Source: an uncultured Calothrix sp. | Lineage (GTDB): Bacteria; Cyanobacteriota; Cyanobacteriia; Cyanobacteriales; Nostocaceae | Direction: 5' to 3' | DNA: 35,010 bases | NCBI GenBank assembly: GCA_937973965.1 | Contig: CALJJQ010000106.1 | Location: forward strand, 1 to 35,010 | Part shown: positions 10,302 to 19,950 of the stretch, in pieces | Numbering within the stretch: the stretch's first letter is position 1 | Layout: each line of letters opens with the position of its first letter | Program-made: the position numbers and the translations under genes | Notes under the pieces: model-generated | Seen by the model: the letters and a program-made list of their open reading frames with translations, nothing else | Told to the model about the DNA's origin: nothing | Database searches by the model: none

Positions 10302-10425
10302 TAGTGATTAGCCTACATGCATTACTTACACCAGAACCGTAGATGTGCGTGGTGCAGTTTCTCTTTCAGATGAAAGTGCTTTTTCTCTACTCCCTATTCC
10401 TATTTTCTGACGAGATGATTGTTTG

Positions 10426-10485
10426 CACTTCCCATCGGGACATATTTCCCTTCTGGTTTGTTGACGCTTGACGGGTGATAGTTCA
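10426..10485 (+). repeat. 60-bp dispersed repeat, copy b
   Basis: Shares TTTGCACTTCCCA, ATATTTCCCTT and GGTTTGTTGAC blocks with 8183-8242 and the inverted copy 26202-26261. It lies between the convergent histidine kinase and CobO-like genes. The right half contains TTGAC-type heptamers. Confidence 0.75.
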
Positions 10486-10517
10486 CCTCCTCCGAAAAAC
10501 CTCAACCCTATAATTAA

Positions 10518-11048
10518 TTATTGACTACGACGTACATTGGTAACTTGGTCAGCCAAGTCCAAAATCGATTTAGGCATATCTGAACCTGTCATAATAATGT
10601 CAATGTTGCTGGGACGCTTGCTTAAAAACTGTAATACCTCCGTTTCCGGTATTAACCCCAAATGAATCGCCACACTTAATTCATCTAAGACCACGAGGGA
10701 ATACTTACCAGTGTTGACAACTTCTTGTGTATGAAGCCACAGAGACTGTAGAGATTGGTTTTCAATTTCATCCAGATGGGGTGTATCAATACAACGGGGT
10801 AAATCGCAGCGAATCCAATCCATTTTTTGTCCTAAGCGAATAGGGTTTTCGGGTCCTTGATTGATACCACCTTTGAGAAATTGGACTACTAAAACTGGGG
10901 TTCCCTGTCCAGCTATTCTCAGTGCCTCCGCCATGACATTAGTAAAAAAGCTACGGTGAGATGTAGTAAAAATATGTATTTGTCCTTCGAGGGTGTATGG
11001 TGATCTCAGGGTCGAATTGATACGCTCGGTCTTTAGCTGGGCAACCAT
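10518..11048 (-). CDS. CobO/BtuR-like protein lacking a Walker A loop
   Basis: The 176-residue protein follows the corrinoid adenosyltransferase (CobO/BtuR) fold. It has a beta strand, a helix with LRIAGQGTPVLVVQFLKGG, and the Walker B-like strand YSLVVLDELS. The P-loop position, where active enzymes have GNGKGKTT, reads TSHRSFFT, so the ATP-binding Gly and Lys residues are missing. It is probably not an active ATP:cob(I)alamin adenosyltransferase. I believe such P-loop-less paralogues recur in cyanobacteria but cannot verify that here. It lies about 2.4 kb from the riboswitch-controlled cbi operon, with its own promoter region, and starts at ATG 11046-11048. Confidence 0.75.
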   Translation of the reverse strand: MVAQLKTERINSTLRSPYTLEGQIHIFTTSHRSFFTNVMAEALRIAGQGTPVLVVQFLKGGINQGPENPIRLGQKMDWIRCDLPRCIDTPHLDEIENQSLQSLWLHTQEVVNTGKYSLVVLDELSVAIHLGLIPETEVLQFLSKRPSNIDIIMTGSDMPKSILDLADQVTNVRRSQ

Positions 11049-11618
11049 AAAAATAGTTCCAAAAAGTACAGTCTAATTCAGTAATTTCGCGCTAAATTGA
11101 CAAAACTAACTAGATGTTAGTGAAAATTTGCATGGTGAACAATTGAATCACTGAGCAATGTAGCATTAAATAGTCAAGCATCTACAATTGCATAAAGTCA
11201 AGGGTTAGCAAAATAATATCAAACATCTTTCGGAGATATGCGAGGGAATATTCCCAGTTAATCATCATTTCAGGGTATCTTTTCCAGAGCCACCGGTATT
11301 TCTGTTTGCGCCACTCTTATGCGAGGGAATATTCCCAGTTAATCATCATTTCAGGTATTACCCGATGGTGGGTTAATTTGTCCCTAAATGTAACAACTAC
11401 AAAGATTTATTTGCATGTCTAAGGGGAACTCGGTGCAGTGTGTCTATACCCTAAATATTGGTAAAAATAAAAACTTTTGGTTTTACGGGTAAATACCACT
11501 AGACAAATTGAGAAATAAATTCAGTAAAGGACGATGTTATCTTGGCGATTGATTTGGGAACAACAGAGGTATCAAGTTTTAAATTTAACTATCAAAATTG
11601 AGTTAGGAGTGTACAGTT
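11049..11618. other. Intergenic region with a paired repeat
   Basis: 570 bp lie between the divergent CobO-like and adenylate kinase genes. The only structure I see is the pair of 38-bp repeats at 11237-11274 and 11318-11355. The remainder is AT-rich with no supported ORF. Confidence 0.5.
11237..11355. repeat. Two 38-bp direct repeats with a 43-bp spacer
   Basis: Positions 11237-11274 and 11318-11355 are identical over 38 bp, with an unrelated 43-bp sequence between them. Each contains the perfect palindrome GGGAATATTCCC. The size pattern resembles a one-spacer CRISPR, but the repeat lacks the usual GAAAC-type end and no cas gene is near. A duplicated operator site is an alternative. Confidence 0.8.
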
Positions 11619-12200
11619 GTGAGAGTGGTGATTTTAGGTGGCTCTGGTTCAGGTAAAAGTACGCAAGCAGAACGAATATGCCGTTACTTTCAGATTCAAC
11701 GGGTTTCAACCGGGGAAGTACTACGGGAAGCAATAACTCAGTCAGCAGTTCTGGATGATCCACAGCTACAGGAATTAGGTCTTCACGCTCAACCCTACAT
11801 TGAACAAGGGGAACTAGTCCCAGATGATTTGATGATTGAATTTATTCGTTCTCGTTTAAAAAAGCCAGATGTTTCTAAGGGGTGGGTATTGGAAGGATAT
11901 CCCCGAACAGCATTTCAGGCTGAAGAGTTAGATTTTTTACTTGATGAACTGGGTCAAAAATTAGATTGGTGTGTGTATTTACAAGTACCAGAAGCGGTGA
12001 TGGTAAATCGTTCCGTTGAGCGATCGCTACCTGATGATCAACCGGAGATTATTCATCGTCGAGTTGAGTTATTCTACGACTGTACGGTTCCCATTCTTGA
12101 ATATTATGATCGCCGTCGTCGCTTACTGACAATTAATGGGGATCAATCTCCAGATGCGGTTGAAGATGAAATTATTCGCCTACTCTCAGAAGTTGTTTAA
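11619..12200 (+). CDS. adk: Adenylate kinase (short form)
   Basis: Catalyses ATP + AMP to 2 ADP in the cytoplasm. The 193-residue protein has the P-loop GGSGSGKST (residues 7-15), the AMP-site segment RVSTGEVLRE, the GYPRT motif with its substrate-binding Arg, and a short lid (RSVERSLPDDQPEIIHRR) without the zinc or long lid. The start is GTG 11619, preceded by a TAGGAG Shine-Dalgarno. The last four codons and the TAA stop (12188-12200) lie within the end of a MITE-like element, so the present C-terminus (SEVV) was probably set by that insertion. It stands alone, not in a ribosomal protein operon where another adk often sits in cyanobacteria. Confidence 0.9.
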   Translation: MRVVILGGSGSGKSTQAERICRYFQIQRVSTGEVLREAITQSAVLDDPQLQELGLHAQPYIEQGELVPDDLMIEFIRSRLKKPDVSKGWVLEGYPRTAFQAEELDFLLDELGQKLDWCVYLQVPEAVMVNRSVERSLPDDQPEIIHRRVELFYDCTVPILEYYDRRRRLLTINGDQSPDAVEDEIIRLLSEVV

Positions 12201-12359
12201 AAAGTCATTTTTAATACTTGAATTATCGTTTTTGGGAATAGGAAGAGACGCGACATGTCGCGTCTGTACTCTCGAAGGAAAAATCAGCTTTATAACCCCA
12301 TGTCCAGCCAGGGTCAGGATGATAGTCAAAATAGTGATAATTAATACTTGACAAACATC
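12188..12359 (-). mobile_element. 170-bp MITE-like element, copy 1
   Basis: About 90% identical, in inverted orientation, to 32877-33044. The ends carry related short inverted repeats (GATGTTT-like: GAAGTTGTTT at the left, GACAAACATC at the right). The centre is a perfect 20-bp palindrome, AGACGCGACATGTCGCGTCT (12245-12264). No transposase is encoded; a parent element elsewhere would have to mobilise it. Confidence 0.85.
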
Positions 12360-12750
12360 GATGATTAATTTTAATTACGATTACTAGGTGAAATTTGTTA
12401 TTTGCTTAGTGCGGTTTTTGATGCAAGGATTTTTAATTTTTGATAAAATTTGGAGGAAAGAAGGCAAGAACAAAATGCAACCGTCATGACATCAAAGCAC
12501 TTGGTGACTATTAATTTGTTTAGTGTGCTATTAGTTGACGTTTACAAAATTCCCTACTTCTTCAATCCTCCCAGTCTTTCTTTTCGCAATTGTCTTAAAC
12601 CTTGAATATGTAAGCAAATACAAGTCATTTGGGGTTCAGGCTATTTAATTAATGCCTTCCACAAGATAATCAGGTTTACAACCAAGGGTATAATTTGTAT
12701 TTCATCTGATACCGAACTCCGGTTAATTCAGCTAAATAACTAAATCAAAA
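12360..12750. other. Intergenic region after the MITE
   Basis: 391 bp lie between the MITE downstream of adk and the convergent pstB stop. It is AT-rich; I see no ORF, hairpin terminator or repeat with support. Confidence 0.45.
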
Positions 12751-13560
12751 TTAACCGAACTGACCAGTTACATATTGTTTGGTAAATTCTTGTTGAGGAT
12801 TGTTGAAAATTTGCTCGGTTGGTGCGTATTCCACCAAATAACCCATTTTGTTACCCTTTTCTGTAGCTTCCGCATTGAAAAAGGCAGTCATGTCTGCAAC
12901 ACGGGTGGCTTGTTGCATGTTGTGAGTCACAATAATAATGGTGTATCGCTGTTTTAATTCTTGAATCAGTTCTTCCACCCGTCTGGTGGAAATAGGGTCA
13001 AGAGCAGAACAGGGTTCATCCATTAATAGTACTTCCGGTTGAATAGCGATCGCGCGAGCAATACACAAACGCTGCTGCTGACCACCAGATAAGGCTAAAC
13101 CGCTTTCCCGTTTGTATTTGTCTTTGACTTCATCCCACAAAGCTGCTTGACGCAAACTTTGCTCCACCAACTGATCCATATCCCCTTGGTAGCCATTAAT
13201 CCTAGCACCAAAGGCAATATTTTCGTAGATTGTTTTGGGGAAGGGGTTGGGTCTTTGAAATACCATCCCAATCCGACGACGTAATTCCACTGGGTCGATT
13301 CTTTTATCGTGGATATTTTGATTGTCGAAGAGAATGCGACCTTGGATATGACAACCGGGAATTAGGTCATTGAGACGGTTAAAGCATCTGAGTACGGTAC
13401 TTTTACCGCAACCAGAAGGACCAATAAAAGCTGTCACCTGGTTTCTGGCAATATCTAGATATACATCACGAACCGCTTTGAAGCTACCATAGAAAACCGA
13501 TAGGTTCTCGGCTTGTAGAACTGGTGCGGTTACAACCGACGTCTGAGAGACCTGTGTCAT
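12751..13560 (-). CDS. pstB: Phosphate ABC transporter ATPase PstB
   Basis: ATPase of the high-affinity phosphate importer PstSCAB. The 269-residue protein has Walker [10 protein letters not shown] (47-55), Q-loop FQRPNPFP, signature LSGGQQQR (157-164), Walker B VLLMDEP and the switch His in IIVTHNMQQ. All are canonical for PstB, including the [12 protein letters not shown] stretch. It is the last gene of the leftward pst operon, 36 bp after pstA. Confidence 0.97.
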   Translation of the reverse strand: MTQVSQTSVVTAPVLQAENLSVFYGSFKAVRDVYLDIARNQVTAFIGPSGCGKSTVLRCFNRLNDLIPGCHIQGRILFDNQNIHDKRIDPVELRRRIGMVFQRPNPFPKTIYENIAFGARINGYQGDMDQLVEQSLRQAALWDEVKDKYKRESGLALSGGQQQRLCIARAIAIQPEVLLMDEPCSALDPISTRRVEELIQELKQRYTIIIVTHNMQQATRVADMTAFFNAEATEKGNKMGYLVEYAPTEQIFNNPQQEFTKQYVTGQFG

Positions 13561-13596
13561 AAAATTTAGGTGGTTGACAACAAAAATGAGTTAGAG

Positions 13597-14520
13597 TTAA
13601 TTGCGATCGCTTTGGAATTTGTTTCGTAAAATGATGGCTGTAGTATTCATTAACAACAACACCACCATCAAAACGATAATCCCTGCTGCTGCGTTAGTAT
13701 GGAATTCTGGTTGGGGACGGGATACCCAGTCGAAAATCTGAATCGGGAGAGCAGTAAAAGCACTGCGCAATCCATTGAGGGAAATTTCTGGTAAAAAAGC
13801 AATAAAGTTGACAGCTCCGATAATAATCAAGGGTGCGGTTTCACCGATAGCCCTGGATAAAGCTAAAATTGTTCCTGTCAAAATACCAGGTAAGGCAATC
13901 GGAAAAATTTGCTCCCGAATTACTTGCCATCTGGTTGCACCCAGCGCAAAACCAGCTTGTCGTAAACTATCTGGTACTGCTCTAAGGGATTCGCGGGTGG
14001 TGATGATAATAATTGGCAAAATCAATAACGCCAAAGTTAAACCACCTGCAAGCACACTGCGACCACCTGTCACTGGTTCCAGGACACGGACAAAAATCCC
14101 TAATCCTAACAACCCGTAAATAATCGATGGAACTGCTGCCAAGTTGGAAATATTAATCTCAATGAGGTTTGTAAACCAATTGCTAGTTGCATACTCTTCT
14201 AAGTATATGCCAGCTCCAACCCCCAAGGGGAAAGCTACTAAAGCTGTAATTACTAACAACCAAATTGTCCCCACCAAAGGAGCCAAAACCCCTGCATCTC
14301 CTGCACGACGGGAAGAAAAACTGGTTAAAAACTGCCAGTTTAATCGTCCTAAACCATCAGTGAGGATATCGAACAACAAAAAGACCAAAACTACCAAACC
14401 GAAGATCGTTGCTACCCAAGATGCGATCGCAAACACTTTATCTAAACCATAGCGCTTGCCTAAAGCGAGGTCAAAATTGGGACTATGACCGTGACTACTT
14501 TGCTTGATGCTATCTTGCAT
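13597..14520 (-). CDS. pstA: Phosphate ABC transporter permease PstA
   Basis: Inner-membrane permease partner of PstC. The 307-residue protein has about six hydrophobic helices and the family EAA-type cytoplasmic loop, LRQAGFALGATRWQVI, that docks on PstB. The ISRAIGETAPLIIIG stretch is diagnostic. Its ATG shares a base with the pstC stop (TAATG), so the two are translationally coupled. Confidence 0.96.
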   Translation of the reverse strand: MQDSIKQSSHGHSPNFDLALGKRYGLDKVFAIASWVATIFGLVVLVFLLFDILTDGLGRLNWQFLTSFSSRRAGDAGVLAPLVGTIWLLVITALVAFPLGVGAGIYLEEYATSNWFTNLIEINISNLAAVPSIIYGLLGLGIFVRVLEPVTGGRSVLAGGLTLALLILPIIIITTRESLRAVPDSLRQAGFALGATRWQVIREQIFPIALPGILTGTILALSRAIGETAPLIIIGAVNFIAFLPEISLNGLRSAFTALPIQIFDWVSRPQPEFHTNAAAGIIVLMVVLLLMNTTAIILRNKFQSDRN

Positions 14521-15461
14521 TAATCGTATTTCTCCCTAAAACTACGCACAAACCAATAGCTAAACAGGTTCAAAGCTAAGGTGATCAAAAATAAAGTCAT
14601 CCCCACCGCAAAAATGGTTTTGTAAGCCAAAGAACCAGCAGGTGTATCCCCTTTGCTGACCTGGACAATAAAGGCGGTCATGGCCTGAATTGATACGCGC
14701 GGGTCAAATCCTAAACGTGGGTTTTGACCAGCCGCAATCGTAACAATCATGGTTTCACCAATGGCTCGGGAAATTGCCAAAATAAAAGAAGCAACAATCC
14801 CCGACAAGGCTGCTGGTAATACCACCGAAACTATTGTTTCCCGTTTAGTTGCACCAACTGCGTAGGAACCTTGGCGTAAGCTGTTGGGAACGGCATAAAT
14901 TGCATCTTCACTTAAAGAAGCCACTAAGGGAATAATCGAAACCCCCAATATCAATCCCGCACTCAGAGCATTAAAACCTTGCAATCCCGGCACAAAGCTC
15001 TGTAGGAAGGGAGTCACTGCTAATAGTGCAAAATACCCAAACACTACGGTAGGAACCCCCGCAAGTACCTCCAAGGCTGGTTTAAGCCATTTACGTACAT
15101 TGCGGGGTGCATATTCACTCAAACAAATAGCTGCTAATAACCCCAAAGGTAATGCCACAATTAAAGCGATGACAGAAGTTAATAAAGTCGCACTAATTAA
15201 GACAATAATTCCAAATTGCTGATTTGCAAATAACGGTGTCCACTCAGTTTCCGTTAAAAACCGCCAAATTGGTACTTCTTGAAAAAAAGCAATAGTCTCA
15301 AAAATTAAAGTGAGAACAATTCCAATTGTGGTCAAAACCGAAATAAATGCAAATAAACCAAATAAACCCTTTACAAATGCCTCAACCCGCTTATTTAAAG
15401 TCCGGTTTGGCTGCCACAAATTAGAATTACTTGTCATATTTGAAGATGAATCGCTTACCAT
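14520..15461 (-). CDS. pstC: Phosphate ABC transporter permease PstC
   Basis: Inner-membrane permease of the phosphate importer. The 313-residue protein has the docking loop LRQGSYAVGATKRETI and the conserved AISRAIGETMIVTIAAG helix. It overlaps pstA by one base and follows pstS after 388 bp. That gap suggests extra regulation or processing between the abundant binding protein and the membrane part. Confidence 0.96.
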   Translation of the reverse strand: MVSDSSSNMTSNSNLWQPNRTLNKRVEAFVKGLFGLFAFISVLTTIGIVLTLIFETIAFFQEVPIWRFLTETEWTPLFANQQFGIIVLISATLLTSVIALIVALPLGLLAAICLSEYAPRNVRKWLKPALEVLAGVPTVVFGYFALLAVTPFLQSFVPGLQGFNALSAGLILGVSIIPLVASLSEDAIYAVPNSLRQGSYAVGATKRETIVSVVLPAALSGIVASFILAISRAIGETMIVTIAAGQNPRLGFDPRVSIQAMTAFIVQVSKGDTPAGSLAYKTIFAVGMTLFLITLALNLFSYWFVRSFREKYD

Positions 15462-15849
15462 TGATTATCGCACCTCATCTCATTGTTTCCCATATTTTTC
15501 TAGATGAATGTGAATTTGAACACCACCTGAGAAGTTGGTTTCTGATTCTATTTAATTACAATTCTCCGTTTTCTAGATGTATATCAACTTCTGGTAGACA
15601 AAGCCCTCTCCATCAGGCGTTGTCGTAGACTACATGCACAGAACACGTCTGCAAAAGCCCACTTCTCACATCGAAAGTTCTAGAAATTACGAAATCTTTA
15701 CATCACATCACCAGCAGTAATTGGAATATATCTGGTGTCACCTTTTACTGTGATATTTGATAAAGGTGGGTAATACTGAAACTTACCCACTCCATCTTTA
15801 CACCACTAACAAACTAGAATCAAATTACTTTGCAGAACTATTACTTACT
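15462..15849. other. pstS-pstC intergenic spacer
   Basis: 388 bp inside the pst operon. It contains a degenerate palindromic repeat (around 15600-15636) but no ORF with support. A hairpin here could reduce read-through from pstS into pstC, which would fit a higher need for binding protein; this is inference. Confidence 0.45.
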
Positions 15850-16923
15850 TTATTCCTTCTTGAGTAAGTCTCTAATGGTAACTCCCAATTTGGAACCACC
15901 TTCAAATACGGAGCCAACTGTACCCTTTTCAAACCGTGCCTGTACTTGAGCAATTAGATCATCAGGTAAAGGTACATAACCAACTTCGCTCACCAGCTTT
16001 TGGTTCGCTTTGGCTAGGTGAAAATCAACAAAAGCTTTCACTTCTGGTCTGCTAGCAGCAGATTTCTTCACATAAATAAACTCAGGACGAGACAAAGGTT
16101 GGTAACTACCATCGCTAATTGTCTCAGGAGTAGGTTGCACACAGCCTTTACCATTATCAATGGCGACCAAGGACAGTTTATCTTTATTGTTGACGTAGTA
16201 AGCGTAACCGAAGAAGGCGATTCCACCCTTGTCACCAGCAACACCCTGAACTAAGGTGTTATCATCTTCACTGGCAGTAAAGTCTCCGCGGCTTTCTCCC
16301 TCTTTACCATTAATACCTTTAGTAAAGAAGTCATAGGTTCCAGAATCTGTCCCCGCTCCATACAAACCTAGTTTGATATCTGGGAATTTAGGATCGATTT
16401 GATTCCAGTTATTAATTTTACCTTGAGCATCTTTACCCCACATGGTATTTAATTGAGCTACAGTTAAGCACTTAGCCCAATCGTTTTGAGGATTGACAAC
16501 CACAGAAAGACCATCAAATGCTACGGGTAACTCGATGTATTCCACTCCCCCCTTCTTACAAGCTTCAATTTCTTCAGCCTTAATTGGACGGGAAGCATTG
16601 GAAATATCGGTTTCGTTATTACAGAATTTCTTGAAACCACCACCAGTACCAGATTGGGCAACAGTTACTTTCACACCTGGATTGGCTTTTTGAAATTCTT
16701 CCGCCATCGCTTCGGAAATGGGGAACACGGTACTAGAACCATCTACTACCACTGTTCCAGAAAGATTGGAACCGCCTGCTGCCACGTTATCAGCTGTTGG
16801 AGTGCCATTACCATCGGTAGCAGCTTGCTCTCCACCACAGGCAGTAAGACTTACCGTCAGCGCTAATACTGATAAAACAGCTACGGATTTAGCTGTCTTT
16901 GTTACTTGCTTTTGGATATTCAT
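15850..16923 (-). CDS. pstS: Phosphate-binding lipoprotein PstS
   Basis: Periplasmic, lipid-anchored phosphate receptor that feeds PstCA. The 357-residue protein has a signal peptide ending in the lipobox LTAC (Cys29) followed by a linker. The ligand-binding motifs are canonical: [18 protein letters not shown], the [12 protein letters not shown] loop and the [12 protein letters not shown] segment that wraps phosphate. It is the first gene of the operon, downstream of a Pho box, so induction under phosphate starvation by SphR/PhoB is expected. Confidence 0.96.
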   Translation of the reverse strand: MNIQKQVTKTAKSVAVLSVLALTVSLTACGGEQAATDGNGTPTADNVAAGGSNLSGTVVVDGSSTVFPISEAMAEEFQKANPGVKVTVAQSGTGGGFKKFCNNETDISNASRPIKAEEIEACKKGGVEYIELPVAFDGLSVVVNPQNDWAKCLTVAQLNTMWGKDAQGKINNWNQIDPKFPDIKLGLYGAGTDSGTYDFFTKGINGKEGESRGDFTASEDDNTLVQGVAGDKGGIAFFGYAYYVNNKDKLSLVAIDNGKGCVQPTPETISDGSYQPLSRPEFIYVKKSAASRPEVKAFVDFHLAKANQKLVSEVGYVPLPDDLIAQVQARFEKGTVGSVFEGGSKLGVTIRDLLKKE

Positions 16924-16981
16924 TGTTTACAATCTTCTTGTGGAAGCTTGGAAGTTTGCGCACCCCCAACATATACCTTTT

Positions 16982-17000
16982 AGGTAAACAAAAGGTTAAC
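16982..17000 (-). promoter_or_regulatory. Pho box upstream of pstS
   Basis: On the minus strand: GTTAACCT, three bases, GTTTACCT. These are two 8-bp repeats at the 11-bp period that fits the cyanobacterial PhoB/SphR consensus (C/T)TTAACCT-N3. They lie about 60 bp before the pstS ATG. Confidence 0.75.
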
Positions 17001-17512
17001 TGAAGATTTTAGAAAAGTTATCATTGCACGATTGATACATAAATGACTACGATTTGCTGTCTATCGGTACACAAGAACCATTCAAATTAGTTTCCAGGAA
17101 ACTTGCTTGTAAATAGAGTCAGTCTGGTTTCCGTTGAGGTTAGGGTGTAGAAACCGCAAAAAAAGAGTTCGGTTATGAGGATAACGGAAGCAATTAGCTT
17201 TTGTTAGATTTATAGGTAATGAAGCCTGATCAATAATTTCCGGTTTGGTACATACCCTGAATTGAGATACAGGATCAAGCCGCAAAGTGTCAATAGCCTA
17301 CGACAAAGGCTACACCTAAGAAATTAACACCCCATAGACAAGTCTAGGAGCTTGAAATAATAAAACCACACATTTTGGTTTCTCCATGATAAAAATCACG
17401 GACTTGAAACCCCAACGAACTAATCATTAATTCTTAATTACGAACTACGAATTACGTAGCTCGCTTCCCGCGGAGCGGGTATTACGAATTACGAATTACG
17501 AAATTTAGCACT
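17001..17512. other. Intergenic region with heptamer repeats
   Basis: This stretch separates the divergent pstS and DUF760 genes. It holds a degenerate palindrome near 17283-17310 and, at 17435-17503, TACGAAT-type heptamers in two blocks around the hairpin CCCGCGGAGCGGG (17467-17479). The array ends only about 10 bp before the DUF760 start, leaving little room for a separate promoter. Confidence 0.6.
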
Positions 17513-17842
17513 ATGAGCAACCTTTCACGGCAAAATCCAGAATTTTTTGAATCCGAAGCCACCAATAGCGGTAACAAATTATGGAACTACGTTCAGTCAA
17601 TGAGTCCAGAAACTGTCACCCAACTATCCCAACCGGCTTCACCAGAAGTTTTACAAGCATTTGAGCGCACTATTGTCAATTTATTAGGTAATTTACCATC
17701 GGAAGACTTTAATATCACGATTGCCACTAGTCGGGAAAATCTAGGAAGAATGTTAGCCTCGGCAATGTTAAATGGATATTTTCTTCGTAATGTTGAGCAG
17801 CGGATGGAATTTGAAAAATCCTTAAATGCAGTGAATGAGTAG
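17513..17842 (+). CDS. DUF760 family protein
   Basis: A 109-residue soluble protein of the DUF760 family, conserved in cyanobacteria and plastid-bearing plants, with no signal peptide or membrane segment. Recognised by the LWNYVQSMSPE start and the FERTIVNLLGNLP...LGRMLASAMLNGYFLRNVEQR core. The molecular function is not established in anything I can cite. It is monocistronic, and heptamer repeats come to within about 10 bp of its ATG. Confidence 0.8.
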   Translation: MSNLSRQNPEFFESEATNSGNKLWNYVQSMSPETVTQLSQPASPEVLQAFERTIVNLLGNLPSEDFNITIATSRENLGRMLASAMLNGYFLRNVEQRMEFEKSLNAVNE

Positions 17843-17869
17843 TTAGCTGATTTGTTGATTTGTAAAAAA

Positions 17870-17890
17870 TTTGGGGGATAATCCCCCAAA
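17870..17890 (-). terminator. Intrinsic terminator
   Basis: TTTGGGGG / CCCCCAAA stem with a five-base loop. On the minus strand a run of six T follows, the classic rho-independent form, so it would end leftward transcription from aspS. On the plus strand the stem lies about 28 bp after the DUF760 stop and may serve there as a weaker terminator. Confidence 0.75.
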
Positions 17891-18156
17891 CCTGCTATGG
17901 AAGGAAGAACTGATCTGTGTTTCCAAAATATTTAGGGTTTAGTTGTACTTTTTCGGAACTGATCTGAGCGCTTTTATTGGGCGACATTCCGAGGAGTCTG
18001 GTTCTGCATTTCTCACAAGTGGACGGCAAGCCTTACGTAATGGCTTCATTTTCTTTATACTACCCACTCCCTATATCAAGGACCCGACGGGTCGTCTGTA
18101 CGGATTATTCCTAAGAGTTTGAGGGATTTGTGAGAAATCTGGGTGGTGCATGATGG
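17891..18156. other. Convergent spacer with palindromic repeat
   Basis: DNA between the terminator and the aspS stop. It includes a GACCCGACGGGTC palindrome (18081-18093) whose relatives lie at 21697-21713 and 30818-30836, and the short phrase TTTGTGAGAAAT, also seen near 4672 and 24008. No ORF. Confidence 0.5.
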
Positions 18157-19950
18157 CTATTCCCGTTCTTTGGGGTGGTAGGTGGAAGCCACGTGTAGCT
18201 CTTTGAGCTGCTTGATATCAACGCTGGATGGTGCGTCGGTGAGTAAACAACGAGCTTGTTGGGTTTTGGGGAAGGCGATCACATCGCGAATCGATTCTTC
18301 CTGTGCTAATAACATGACTAATCGATCGATCCCGTAGGCGATTCCCCCGTGGGGGGGTGTACCATATTCAAAGGCTTCCAACAAAAAGCCAAATTTATTA
18401 TGGGCTTCTGTTTCCGACAGACCAATGGCTGCAAATACCTGCTCTTGGATTTCTCGTTGATAAATCCGCCGACTACCACCACCAACTTCAAAGCCGTTAA
18501 ATACTAGGTCGTAGGCTTGAGCACGGGCGGTTCTCAGGTCGTCTAAATCGTCGGGATGGGGAGCAGTAAAGGGGTGGTGCAGGGCTTCCAGACGCTTTTC
18601 GTCAGCGTTCCACTCAAACATGGGAAAGTCAGTAATCCATAACAAATGGATTTTATCGGCTGGAATCAGGTTAAATTCGCGAGCGATGACTTGACGCAAT
18701 CGATCTAAAGTTTTGTTAACGGTGGTGCTATCGGCGGCGGCAAATAGTAACAGATGACCAGGTTTTGCTCGTGTACGGGTAAGAATTTCTTGTTTTTGTT
18801 CTGGGGTGAGGTTGTCTTTAATTGCGCCGATGGTATCGATTTCACCGCCTTCGCGGACACGGATGTAGGCTAATCCCTTGGCTCCGGCTTCGCTGGCTTC
18901 TTTAAATAAATCACCACCGGGTTTGATGCGGACGTTGGAAATACGGTCGTTTGCTTCGGGTATGGGTAAAATTTTGACAATGCCCCCGTTTTTAACGGCT
19001 TCATGAAAGACTTTAAATCCGCAATCTTTGACAACATCGGAAACATCCACCAGTTCTAGACCGTAGCGAGTGTCAGGTTTATCACTGCCGTAGCGATCCA
19101 TTGCCTCTGCATAGGTGAGACGGGGGAAGGGACGGGGTATATCGATACCTTTAACGGTTTTAAAGATGTGGCAAACTAGCTTTTCGTTAAGTTCTAAAAT
19201 CTCTTCCAGGGACATGAAACTCATTTCCATATCCAATTGGGTAAATTCCGGTTGACGGTCAGCTCGCAAATCCTCGTCTCGGAAACAACGGGCAATTTGA
19301 TAATAGCGATCGCATCCTGATACCATTAACAGCTGTTTGAACAGTTGGGGAGATTGGGGTAGGGCAAACCATTCTCCGGGGTTAACTCGACTTGGTAAGA
19401 TGTAATCCCGCGCTCCTTCGGGGGTGGAACGGGTTAAAATCGGGGTTTCCACTTCAATAAACCCCTGTTCATCTTCTAAAAATCGACGAATTGATTTGAT
19501 GACCTGGTGACGCAGTTGGAGGTTTTTCGCCATCCGTTCCCGTCGCAAATCTAAATACCGATATTTCAACCGTAATTCTTCCCTCACCTGATCAACGTCC
19601 GCACTGGATACCTGGAAGGGTAATTGCTTACGAACAGCATTGAGTAACTTAATTGAATCAGCGTAAATCTCCACTTCCCCGGTGGGTATACGCGGATTCA
19701 GGGATTCGCTGGGACGCAGAGTGACTCGACCGACGATTTCCACTACATATTCATTCCGCAACGAGTTGGCTATCTCATAGGAATCTGGGGTACGCTGCGG
19801 ATCGCTGACAATCTGAACAATGCCACTGCGATCGCGTAAATCCAAGAATATCACACCCCCATGATCGCGGCGACGGTCTACCCATCCGTTAATGGTTACT
19901 GTTTTTCCAATCTCTGAAGCACGCAAGTCGCCGCAATAGTGAGTTCGCAT
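18157..19950 (-). CDS. aspS: Aspartyl-tRNA synthetase
   Basis: Charges tRNA with aspartate. The 597-residue class IIb enzyme has the OB-fold anticodon domain at the N-terminus and the class II motif 2, [20 protein letters not shown]. It also has the bacterial GAD insertion domain (about residues 300-420) and motif 3, [13 protein letters not shown]. The size and GAD domain mark the bacterial type. In bacteria lacking AsnRS the same enzyme can also charge tRNA-Asn, which the sequence alone cannot decide. It starts at ATG 19948-19950 and is monocistronic. Confidence 0.97.
   Translation of the reverse strand: MRTHYCGDLRASEIGKTVTINGWVDRRRDHGGVIFLDLRDRSGIVQIVSDPQRTPDSYEIANSLRNEYVVEIVGRVTLRPSESLNPRIPTGEVEIYADSIKLLNAVRKQLPFQVSSADVDQVREELRLKYRYLDLRRERMAKNLQLRHQVIKSIRRFLEDEQGFIEVETPILTRSTPEGARDYILPSRVNPGEWFALPQSPQLFKQLLMVSGCDRYYQIARCFRDEDLRADRQPEFTQLDMEMSFMSLEEILELNEKLVCHIFKTVKGIDIPRPFPRLTYAEAMDRYGSDKPDTRYGLELVDVSDVVKDCGFKVFHEAVKNGGIVKILPIPEANDRISNVRIKPGGDLFKEASEAGAKGLAYIRVREGGEIDTIGAIKDNLTPEQKQEILTRTRAKPGHLLLFAAADSTTVNKTLDRLRQVIAREFNLIPADKIHLLWITDFPMFEWNADEKRLEALHHPFTAPHPDDLDDLRTARAQAYDLVFNGFEVGGGSRRIYQREIQEQVFAAIGLSETEAHNKFGFLLEAFEYGTPPHGGIAYGIDRLVMLLAQEESIRDVIAFPKTQQARCLLTDAPSSVDIKQLKELHVASTYHPKERE

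Noticed and set aside
11237-11355. Calling the repeat pair a CRISPR array.
   Set aside because: Only two repeats, an internal perfect palindrome, an atypical repeat end and no cas genes.
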